Source: Petrolisthes cinctipes (Eukaryota; Arthropoda; Malacostraca; Decapoda; Porcellanidae). Taken from it: DNA of 64,000 nucleotides. The position numbers and the translations under genes are program-made. The notes below the pieces were generated by a model. The model did no database searches, had not been told where the DNA came from, and saw only the letters and a list, made by a program, of their open reading frames with translations. Location of the stretch: the NCBI GenBank assembly GCA_033782935.1, contig JAWQEG010000474.1, positions 1,798,001-1,862,000 of the forward strand, written 5' to 3'. Below are positions 1 through 9,425 of the stretch, one piece after another. Positions within the stretch are counted from its first letter, which is position 1; each line of letters begins with the position of its first letter.

Positions 1-340
1 AATACTCTAACACGGAGTAGGCATGTACAGATCGCTTCTGGGACCCCAAAATATCGAATTTTCCGGTGTTTAGGGCCAGAATTTGAGATATAAACGGGTA
101 CAGAAGATGCATGCACATATCGACTTTTGGGCACCTAAAAGATCGATTTTCAGTATGTTTTTGGCTTGTATTTTGAAAATACTCTAACACGGAGTAGGCA
201 TGTACAGATACCTTCTGGGACCTCTAAATATCGAATTTTCGGGTGTTTTGGGACTGAATTTGAGATATCGATTTTTTGGCACCTAAAATGTCGATTTTTA
301 GCATGTTTTTAGCCTATATTTTGAAAATATTCTAGCACTG
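1..340. repeat. Partial HOR at the left edge: end of a monomer, b2, bS
   Basis: Bases 1-25 are the tail of a long monomer, 26-202 is b2 and 203-340 is bS with a 10-bp terminal deletion. The b2 copy shares TTTTCCGGTG and an unusual GGCTTG/GGTTTG tail with the b2 at 1891-2067. This suggests the window opens inside another copy of the larger 1866-bp unit (844 + 1022) that follows. Confidence 0.85.
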
Positions 341-1184
341 TACAGATTGCTTCTGGGACCCCAAAATATTGAATTTTCGGGTGTTTTAAGCCTGAATTTG
401 AGATATAAACGGGAACAGAAGATACATGCACATATTGACTTTGGGCATCTAAAATATCGATTTTCAGCATGTTTTGGGCCTGTATTTTGAAAATACTCTA
501 ACACTGAGTAGGCATGTACAGATTGCTTCTGGGACCCCAAAATATTGAATTTTCGGGTGTTTTGAGCCTGAATTTGAGATATAAACGGGTACTGAAGATG
601 CATGCACATATCGACTTTTGTGCACCTAAAAGATCGATTTTCAGTATGTTTTGAGCATGTATTTTGAAAATACTCTAACACGGAGTAGGCATGTACAGAT
701 CGCTTCTGGGACCCCTAAATATCGAATTTTCGGGTGTTTTGGGACTGAATTTGAGATATAAACGGGTACAGAAGATACATGCACATATTGACTTTGCGCA
801 CCAAAAATATCGATTTTCCGCATGTTTTGGGCCTGAATTTTGAAAATACTCTAACACGGAGTAGGCATGTACAGATCGCTTCTGGGACCCCAAAATATCG
901 AATTTTCGGGTGTTTAGGGCCAGAATTTGAGATATAAACGGGTACAGAAGATGCATGCACATATCGACTTTTGGGCACCTAAAAGATCGATTTTCAGTAT
1001 GTTTTTGGCCTGTATTTTGTAAATACTCTAACACGGAGTAGGCATGTACAGATACCTTCTGGGACCTCTAAATATCGAATTTTCGGGTGTTTTGGGACTG
1101 AATTTGAGATATCGATTTTTTGGCACCTAAAATGTCGATTTTTAGCATGTTTTTAGCCTATATTTTGAAAATATTCTAGCACTG
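341..1184. repeat. 844-bp five-monomer HOR, copy 1
   Basis: Order is a1 (341-516), a2 (517-693), an aS/b1 hybrid (694-869), b2 (870-1046) and bS with a 10-bp deletion (1047-1184). The hybrid starts with the aS word GACCCCTAAATATCG but continues into the 29-bp segment and ends as b1. It carries private variants TTTGCGCACC and TTTTCCGCATG, which recur in the next two copies. Confidence 0.9.
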
Positions 1185-2206
1185 TACAGATTGCTTCTGG
1201 GACCCCAAAATATTGAATTTTCGGGTGTTTTGAGCCTGAATTTGAGATATAAACGGGAACAGAAGATACATGCACATATTGACTTTGGGCATCTAAAATA
1301 TCGATTTTCAGCATGTTTTGGGCCTGTATTTTGAAAATACTCTAACACTGAGTAGGCATGTACAGATTGCTTCTGGGACCCCAAAATATTGAATTTTCGG
1401 GTGTTTTGAGCCTGAATTTGAGATATAAACGGGTACTGAAGATGCATGCACATATCGACTTTTGTGCACCTAAAAGATCGATTTTCAGTATGTTTTGAGC
1501 ATGTATTTTGAAAATACTCTAACACGGAGTAGGCATGTACAGATCGCTTCTGGGACCCCTAAATATCGAATTTTCCGGTGTTTTGGGACTGAATTTGAGA
1601 TATAAACGGGTACAGAAGATACATGCACATATTGACTTTGCGCACCAAAAATATCGATTTTCCGCATGTTTTGGGCCTGAATTTTGAAAATACTCTAACA
1701 CGGAGTAGGCATGTACAGATCGCTTCTGGGACCCCAAAATATCGAATTTTCGGGTGTTTAGGGCCAGAATTTGAGATATAAACGGGTACAGAAGATGCAT
1801 GCACATATCGACTTTTGGGCACCTAAAAGATCGATTTTCAGTATGTTTTTGGCCTGTATTTTGTAAATACTCTAACACGGAGTAGGCATGTACAGATCGC
1901 TTCTGGGACCCCAAAATATCGAATTTTCCGGTGTTTAGGGCCAGAATTTGAGATATAAACGGGTACAGAAGATGCATGCACATATCGACTTTTGGGCACC
2001 TAAAAGATCGATTTTCAGTATGTTTTTGGTTTGTATTTTGAAAATACTCTAACACGGAGTAGGCATGTACAGATACCTTCTGGGACCTCTAAATATCGAA
2101 TTTTCGGGTGTTTTGGGACTGAATTTGAGATATCGATTTTTTGGAAACCTAAAATGTCGATTTTTAGCATGTTTTTAGCCTATATTTTGAAAATATTCTA
2201 GCACTG
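1185..2206. repeat. 1022-bp HOR, copy 2, with a duplicated b2 monomer
   Basis: Same order as the 844-bp unit but with two b2 copies in succession (1714-1890 and 1891-2067). The bS copy (2068-2206) has an extra base in TTTTTTGGAAACC. The duplicated long monomers are each 177 bp, so the minus strand keeps a 178-codon open frame (1519-2055), one of the two longest in the window. Confidence 0.9.
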
Positions 2207-3060
2207 TACAGATTGCTTCTGGGACCCCAAAATATTGAATTTTCGGGTGTTTTGAGCCTGAATTTGAGATATAAACGGGAACAGAAGATACATGCACATA
2301 TTGACTTTGGGCATCTAAAATATCGATTTTCAGCATGTTTTGGGCCTGTATTTTGAAAATACTCTAACACTGAGTAGGCATGTACAGATTGCTTCTGGGA
2401 CCCCAAAATATTGAAAATTCGGGTGTTTTGAGCCTGAATTTGAGATATAAACGGGTACTGAAGATGCATGCACATATCGACTTTTGTGCACCTAAAAGAT
2501 CGATTTTCAGTATGTTTTGAGCATGTATTTTGAAAATACTCTAACACGGAGTAGGCATGTACAGATCGCTTCTGGGACCCCTAAATATCGAATTTTCGGG
2601 TGTTTTGGGACTGAATTTGAGATATAAACGGGTACAGAAGATACATGCACATATTGACTTTGCGCACCAAAAATATCGATTTTCCGCATGTTTTTGGAAT
2701 GAATTTTGAAAATACTCTAACACGTAGTAGGCATGTACAGATCGCTTCTGGGACCCCAAAATATCGAATTTTCGGGTGTTTAGGGCCAGAATTTGAGATA
2801 TAAACGGGTACAGAAGATGCATGCACATATCGACTTTTGGGCACCTAAAAGATCGATTTTCAGTATGTTTTTGGCCTGTATTTTGTAAATACTCTAACAC
2901 GGAGTAGGCATGTACAGATACCTTCTGGGACTTCTAAATATCGAATTTTCGGGTGTTTTGGGACTGAATTTGAGATATCGATTTTTTGGCACCTAAAATG
3001 TCGATTTTTAGCATGTTTTTAGCCTATATTTTGAAAATATTCTATTACTGTGTAGGCATG
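2207..3060. repeat. 854-bp five-monomer HOR, copy 3
   Basis: Same a1, a2, aS/b1 hybrid, b2, bS order as copy 1. Here the terminal bS has full length and reads ATTCTATTACTGTGTAGG, so the unit is 10 bp longer. It is the last five-monomer unit before the six-monomer array begins. Confidence 0.9.
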
Positions 3061-4061
3061 TACAGATTGCTTCTGGGACCCCAAAATATTGAATTTTAGG
3101 GTGTTTTGAGCCTGAATTTGAGATATAAACGGGTACAGAAGATATATGCACATATTGACTTTGGGCATCTAAAATATCGATTTTCAGCATGTTTTGGGCC
3201 TGTATTTTGAAAATACTCTAACACTGAGTAGGCATGTACAGATTGCTTCTGGGACCCCAAAATATTGAATTTTCGAGTGTTTTGAGCCTGAATTTGAGAT
3301 ATAAACGGGTACTGAAGATGCATGCACATATCGACTTTTGTGCACCTAAAAGATCGATTTTCAGTATGTTTTGAGCATGTATTTTGAAAATACTCTAACA
3401 CGGAGTAGGCATGTACAGATCGCTTCTGGGACCCCTAAATATCGAATTTTCGGGTGTTTGGGACTGAATTTGAGATATCGACTTTTTGGCACCTAAAAGA
3501 TCGATTTTTAGCATGTTTTTAGCCTATATTTTGAAAATATTCTAGCACTGAGTAGGCATGTACAGATTGCTTCTGGGACCCCAAAATATTGAATTTTCGG
3601 GTGTTTTGAGCCTGAATTCGAGATATAAACGGGTACAGAAGATACATGCACATATTGACTTTGGGCACCAAAAATATCGATTTTCAGCATGTTTTGGGCC
3701 TGAATTTTGAAAATACTCTAACACGGAGTAGGCATGTACAGATCGCTTCTGGGACCCCAAAATATCGAATTTTCGGGTGTTTAGGGCCAGAATTAGAGAT
3801 ATAAACGGGTACAGAAGATTCATGCACATATCGACTTTTGGGCACCTAAAAGATCGATTTTCAGTATGTTTTTGGCCTGTATTTTGAAAATACTCTAACA
3901 CGGAGTAGGCATGTACAGATACCTTCTGGGACCTCTAAATATCGAATTTTCGGGTGTTTTGGGACTGAATTTGAGATATCGATTTTTTGGCACCTAAAAT
4001 GTCGATTTTTAGCATGTTTTTAGCCTATATTTTGAAAATATTCTAGCACTGTGTAGGCATG

Positions 4062-4237
4062 TACAGATTGCTTCTAGGACCCCAAAATATTGAATTTTCG
4101 GGTGTTTTGAGCCTGAATTTGAGATATAAACGGGTACAGAAGATACATGCACATATTGACTTTGGGCATCTAAAATATCGATTTTCAGCATGTTTTTGGC
4201 CTGTATTTTGAAAATACTCTAACACTGAGTAGGCATG
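4062..4237. repeat. Reference copy of monomer class a1 (176 bp)
   Basis: First monomer of the A trimer. Diagnostic words are GGGCATCTAAAATATCG in the second half and CACTGAGTAGG at the end. It carries TTG instead of TCG at all three variable CpG positions (CAGATTGC, ATATTGAA, ATATTGAC). It contains the 29-bp segment missing from short monomers, with TACATGCA in place of TGCATGCA. This copy reads CTTCTAGGACCCC, a variant shared only with the next A trimer at 5064. The class boundary at TACAGAT is my convention. Confidence 0.9.
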
Positions 4238-4414
4238 TACAGATTGCTTCTGGGACCCCAAAATATTGAATTTTCGAGTGTTTTGAGCCTGAATTTGAGA
4301 TATAAACGGGTACTGAAGATGCATGCACATATCGACTTTTGTGAACCTAAAAGATCGATTTTCAGTATGTTTTGAGCATGTATTTTGAAAATACTCTAAC
4401 ACGGAGTAGGCATG
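4238..4414. repeat. Reference copy of monomer class a2 (177 bp)
   Basis: Second monomer of the A trimer. Diagnostic words are GGGTACTGAAG, TTTTGTG before the ACCT block, and GTTTTGAGCATG. The first two variable CpG sites are TTG and the third is TCG. Positions 4380-4394 form a perfect dyad, GTATTTT-G-AAAATAC. Like other 177-bp monomers it is a multiple of three (59 codons), so consecutive copies keep minus-strand frames open. Confidence 0.9.
4380..4394. other. 15-bp perfect dyad (reference copy in a2)
   Basis: GTATTTT-G-AAAATAC has 7-bp perfect inverted arms around one base. The equivalent in short monomers is ATATTTT-G-AAAATAT (4528-4542). It recurs in nearly every a1, a2, aS, b2 and bS copy, while b1 has a weakened form. 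It could form a small cruciform or be bound by a dimeric protein; neither is shown by sequence alone. Confidence 0.8.
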
Positions 4415-4562
4415 TACAGATCGCTTCTGGGACCCCTAAATATCGAATTTTCGGGTGTTTTGGGACTGAATTTGAGATATCGACTTTTTGGCACCTAAAA
4501 GATCGATTTTTAGCATGTTTTTAGCCTATATTTTGAAAATATTCTAGCACTGAGTAGGCATG
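4415..4562. repeat. Reference copy of short monomer class aS (148 bp)
   Basis: Third monomer of the A trimer. Diagnostic words are GACCCCTAAATATCG, AAAAGATCGATTTTTAGC and CACTGAGTAGG. After GAGATAT the sequence jumps directly to CGACTTTTTGG, omitting 29 bp present in long monomers. Both ends of the omitted segment lie next to ATAT. The dyad ATATTTT-G-AAAATAT is at 4528-4542. Confidence 0.9.
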
Positions 4563-4738
4563 TACAGATTGCTTCTGGGACCCCAAAATATTAAATTTTC
4601 GGGTGTTTTGAGCCTGAATTTGAGATATAAACGGGTACAGAAGATACATGCACATATTGACTTTGGGCACCAAAAATATCGATTTTCAGCATGTTTTGGG
4701 CCTGAATTTTGAAAATACTCTAACACGGAGTAGGCATG
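4563..4738. repeat. Reference copy of monomer class b1 (176 bp)
   Basis: First monomer of the B trimer. Diagnostic words are GGGCACCAAAAATATCG and GGGCCTGAATTTTG. Like a1, it has TTG at all three variable CpG sites. The dyad found in other classes is weakened because the left arm reads AATTTT. This copy has ATTAAATTTTCGGG, a private variant shared with B trimers at 5565 and 7068. Confidence 0.9.
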
Positions 4739-4915
4739 TACAGATCGCTTCTGGGACCCCAAAATATCGAATTTTCCGGTGTTTAGGGCCAGAATTTGAG
4801 ATATAAACGGGTACAGAAGATTCATGCACATATCGACTTTTGGGCACCTAAAAGATCGATTTTCAGTATGTTTTTGGCCTGTATTTTGAAAATACTCTAA
4901 CACGGAGTAGGCATG
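4739..4915. repeat. Reference copy of monomer class b2 (177 bp)
   Basis: Second monomer of the B trimer. Diagnostic words are GTGTTTAGGGCCAG and GTTTTTGGCCTG. All three variable CpG sites are intact. The 29-bp segment absent from short monomers is at 4805-4833 and overlaps a TATAAA word at 4802-4807, followed by CGGG. Most b2 copies carry the palindrome TGCATGCA here; this copy reads TTCATGCA. Confidence 0.9.
4805..4833. other. 29-bp segment present only in long monomers (reference copy in b2)
   Basis: This segment begins AAACGGGTACAG and ends GCACATAT. It is present in all 176-177-bp monomers and absent from aS and bS. The flanking sequence is GATAT before it and CGAC after it. The segment itself ends in ATAT, so its loss is explained by deletion between 4-bp direct repeats. 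It completes a TATAAA word and contains CGGG and, in most a2 and b2 copies, the palindrome TGCATGCA. Any protein-binding role is unproven. Confidence 0.85.
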
Positions 4916-5063
4916 TACAGATACCTTCTGGGACCTCTAAATATCGAATTTTCGGGTGTTTTGGGACTGAATTTGAGATATCGATTTTTTGGCACCTAAA
5001 ATGTCGATTTTTAGCATGTTTTTAGCCTATATTTTGAAAATATTCTAGCACTGTGTAGGCATG
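4916..5063. repeat. Reference copy of short monomer class bS (148 bp)
   Basis: Third monomer of the B trimer. Diagnostic words are GATACCTTCTGGGACCTCT, AAAATGTCGATTTTTAGC and CACTGTGTAGG. It lacks the same 29 bp as aS with the same junction, so aS and bS probably share one ancestral deletion. The first variable CpG site is replaced by GATACC. Confidence 0.9.
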
Positions 5064-8000
5064 TACAGATTGCTTCTAGGACCCCAAAATATTGAATTTT
5101 CGGGTGTTTTGAGCCTGAATTTGAGATATAAACGGGTACAGAAGATACATGCACATATTGACTTTGGGCATCTAAAATATCGATTTTCAGCATGTTTTTG
5201 GCCTGTATTTTGAAAATACTCTAACACTGAGTAGGCATGTACAGATTGCTTCTGGGACCCCAAAATATTGAATTTTCGAGTGTTTTGAGCCTGAATTTGA
5301 GATATAAACGGGTACTGAAGATGCATGCACATATCGACTTTTGTGAACCTAAAAGATCGATTTTCAGTATGTTTTGAGCATGTATTTTGAAAATACTCTA
5401 ACACGGAGTAGGCATGTACAGATCGCTTCTGGGACCCCTAAATATCGAATTTTCGGGTGTTTTGGGACTGAATTTGAGATATCGACTTTTTGGCACCTAA
5501 AAGATCGATTTTTAGCATGTTTTTAGCCTATATTTTGAAAATATTCTAGCACTGAGTAGGCATGTACAGATTGCTTCTGGGACCCCAAAATATTAAATTT
5601 TCGGGTGTTTTGAGCCTGAATTTGAGATATAAACGGGTACAGAAGATACATGCACATATTGACTTTGGGCACCAAAAATATCGATTTTCAGCATGTTTTG
5701 GGCCTGAATTTTGAAAATACTCTAACACGGAGTAGGCATGTACAGATCGCTTCTGGGACCCCAAAATATCGAATTTTCCGGTGTTTAGGGCCAGAATTTG
5801 AGATATAAACGGGTACAGAAGATACATGCACATATCGACTTTTGGGCACCTAAAAGATCGATTTTCAGTATGTTTTTGGCCTGTATTTTGAAAATACTCT
5901 AACACGGAGTAGGCATGTACAGATACCTTCTGGGACCTCTAAATATCGAATTTTCGGGTGTTTTGGGACTGAATTTGAGATATCGATTTTTTGGCACCTA
6001 AAATGTCGATTTTTAGCATGTTTTTAGCCTATATTTTGAAAATATTCTAGCACTGTGTAAGCATGTAAAGATTGCTTCTGGGACCCCAAAATATTGAATT
6101 TTCGGGTGTTTTGAGCCTGAATTTGAGATATAAACGGGTACAGAAGATACATGCACATATTGACTTTGGGCATCTAAAATATCGATTTTCAGCATGTTTT
6201 GGGCCTGTATTTTGAAAATACTCTAACACTGAGTAGGCATGTACAGATTGCTTCTGGGACCCAAAAATATTGAATTTTCGGGTGTTTTGAGCCTGAATTT
6301 TAGATATAAACGGGTACTGAAGATGCATGCACTTATCGACTTTTGTGCACCTAAAAGATCGATTTTCAGTATGTTTTGAGCATGTATTTTAAAAATACTC
6401 TAACACGGAGTAGGCATGTACAGATCGCTTCTGGGACCCCTAAATATCGAATTTTCGGGTGTTTTGGGACTGAATTTGAGATATCAACTTTTTGGCACCT
6501 AAAAGATCGATTTTTAGCATGTTTTTAGCCTATATTTTGAAAATATTCTAGCACTGAGTAGGCATGTACAGATTGCTTCTGGGACCCCAAAATATTGAAT
6601 TTTCGGGTGTTTTGAGCCTGAATTCGAGATATAAACGGGTACAGAAGATACATGCACATATTGACTTTGGGCACCAAAAATATCGATTTTCAGCATGTTT
6701 TGGGCCTGAATTTTGAAAATACTCTAACACGGAGTAGGCATGTACAGATCGCTTCTGGGACCCCAAAATATCGAATTTTCGGGTGTTTAGGGCCAGAATT
6801 AGAGATATAAACGGGTACAGAAGATTCATGCACATATCGACTTTTGGGCACCTAAAAGATCGATTTTCAGTATGTTTTTGGCCTGTATTTTGAAAATACT
6901 CTAACACGGAGTAGGCATGTACAGATACCTTCTGGGACCTCTAAATATCGAATTTTCGGGTGTTTTGGGACTGAATTTGAGATATCGATTTTTTGGCACC
7001 TAAAATGTCGATTTTTAGCATGTTTTTAGCCTATATTTTGAAAATATTCTAGCACTGAGTAGGCATGTACAGATTGCTTCTGGGACCCCAAAATATTAAA
7101 TTTTCGGGTGTTTTGAGCCTGAATTTGAGATATAAACGGGTACAGAAGATACATGCACATATTGACTTTGGGCACCAAAAATATCGATTTTCAGCATGTT
7201 TTGGGCCTGAATTTTTAAAATACTCTAACACGGAGTAGGCATGTACAGATCGCTTCTGGGAACCCAAAATATCGAATTTTACGGTGTTTAGGGCCAGAAT
7301 TTGAGATATAAACGGGTACAGAAGATACATGCACATATCGACTTTTGGGCACCTAAAAGATCGATTTTCAGTATGTTTTTGGCCTGTATTTTGAAAATAC
7401 TCTAACACGGAGTAGGCATGTACAGATACCTTCTGGGACCTCTAAATATCGAATTTTCGGGTGTTTTGGGACTGAATTTGAGATATCGATTTTTTGGCAC
7501 CTAAAATGTCGATTTTTAGCATGTTTTTAGCCTATATTTTGAAAATATTCTAGCACTGTGTAAGCATGTAAAGATTGCTTCTGGGACCCCAAAATATTGA
7601 ATTTTCGGGTGTTTTGAGCCTGAATTTGAGATATAAACGGGTACAGAAGATACATGCACATATTGACTTTGGGCATCTAAAATATCGATTTTCAGCATGT
7701 TTTGGGCCTGTATTTTGAAAATACTCTAACACTGAGTAGGCATGTACAGATTGCTTCTGGGACCCAAAAATATTGAATTTTCGGGTGTTTTGAGCCTGAA
7801 TTTTAGATATAAACGGGTACTGAAGATGCATGCACTTATCGACTTTTGTGCACCTAAAAGATCGATTTTCAGTATGTTTTGAGCATGTATTTTGAAAATA
7901 CTCTAACACTGAGTAGGCATGTACAGATCGCTTCTGGGACCCCTAAATATCGAATTTTCGGGTGTTTTGGGACTGAATTTGAGATATCAACTTTTTGGCA

Positions 8001-8570
8001 CCTAAAAGATCGATTTTTAGCATGTTTTTAGCCTATATTTTGAAAATATTCTAGCACTGAGTAGGCATGTACAGATTGCTTCTGGGACACCAAAATATTG
8101 AATTTTCGGGTGTTTTGAGCCTGAATTTGAGATGTAAACGGGTACAGAAGATACATGCACATATTGACTTTGGGCACCAAAAATATCGATTTTCAGCATG
8201 TTTTGGGCCTGAATTTTGAAAATACTCTAACACGGAGTAGGCATGTACAGATCGCTTCTGGGACCCCAAAATGTCGAATTTTCGGGTGTTTATGGCCAGA
8301 ATTTGAGATATAAACGGGTACAGAAGATGCATGCACATATCGACTTTTGGGCACCTAAAAGATCGATTTTCAGTATGTTTTTGGCCTGTATTTCGAAAAT
8401 ACTCTAACACGGAGTAGGCATGTACAGATACCTTCTGGGACCTCTAAATATCGAATTTTCGGGTGTTTTGGGACTGAATTTGAGATATCGATTTTTTGGC
8501 ACCTAAAATGTCGATTTTTAGCATGTTTTTAGCCTATATTTTGAAAATATTCTAGCACTGTGTAGGCATG

Positions 8571-9425
8571 TACAGATTGCTTCTCGGACCCCAAAATATT
8601 GAATTTTCGGGTGTTTTGAGCCTGAATTTGAGATATAAACGGGTACAGAAGATACATGCACATATTGACTTTGGGCATCTAAAATATCGATTTTCAGCAT
8701 GTTTTGGGCCTGTATTTTGAAAATACTCTAACACTGAGTAGGCATTTACAGATTGCTTCTGGGACCCTAAAATATTGAATTTTTGGGTGTTTTGAGCCTG
8801 AATTTGAGATATAAACGGGTACTGAAGATGCATGCACATATCGACTTTTGTGCACCTAAAAGATCGAATTTCAGTATGTTTTGAGCATGTATTTTGAAAA
8901 TACTCTAACACGGAGTAGGCATGTACAGATCGCTTCTGGGACCCCTAAATATCGAATTTTCGGGTGTTTTGAGCCTGAATTTGAGATATAAACGGGTACT
9001 GAAGATGCATGCACATATCGACTTTTGTGCACATAAAAGATCGATTTTCAGCATGTTTTGGGCCTGAATTTTGGAAATACTCTAACACGGAGTAGGCATG
9101 TACAGATCGCTTCTGGGACCCCAAAATATCGAATTTTCGGGTGTTTAGGGACAGAATTTGAGATATAAACGGGTACAGAAGATGCATGCACATATCGACT
9201 TTTGGGCACCTAAAAGATCGATTTTCAGTATGTTTTTGGCCTGTATTTTGAAAATATTTTAACACGGAGTAGACATGTATAGATACCTTCTGGGACCTCT
9301 AAATATCGAATTTTCGGGTGTTTTGGGACTGAATTTGAGATATCGATTTTTTGACACCTGAAATGTCGATTTTTAGCATGTTTTTAGCCTATATTTTGAA
9401 AATATTCTAGCACTGTGTAGGCATG
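8571..9425. repeat. 855-bp five-monomer HOR with a three-part hybrid monomer
   Basis: Order is a1 (8571-8746), a2 (8747-8923), hybrid (8924-9099), b2 (9100 on) and bS. The hybrid begins as aS, continues as a2 (GTACTGAAG, TTTTGTGCACAT) and ends as b1 (GGGCCTGAATTTTGG). The architecture matches the left-edge units but the hybrid composition differs, so it looks like a separate exchange event. Confidence 0.85.

Larger units (their letters stand above)
3061..8570. repeat. Subarray of 501-bp trimers, mostly the 1002-bp A-B HOR
   Basis: Trimer starts are 3061 A, 3561 B, 4062 A, 4563 B, 5064 A, 5565 B, 6066 A, 6567 B, 7068 B, 7569 A and 8070 B. Units 4062-5063 and 5064-6065 are nearly identical and share CTTCTAGGACC and TTGTGAACC. 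Units at 6066 and 7569 (offset 1503) share GTAAGCATGTAAAG, and B trimers at 3561 and 6567 (offset 3006) share GAATTCGAGATAT and CAGAATTAGAG. Alternation breaks once, at 7068, where B follows B. Confidence 0.92.

Noticed and set aside
4790..4811. CENP-B box-like match around AAACGGGT
   Set aside because: Aligning the box tail CGGG to this site keeps 7 of the 9 core bases I checked, but the required TTCG at the left end is broken (TGAG). Not a credible CENP-B box.
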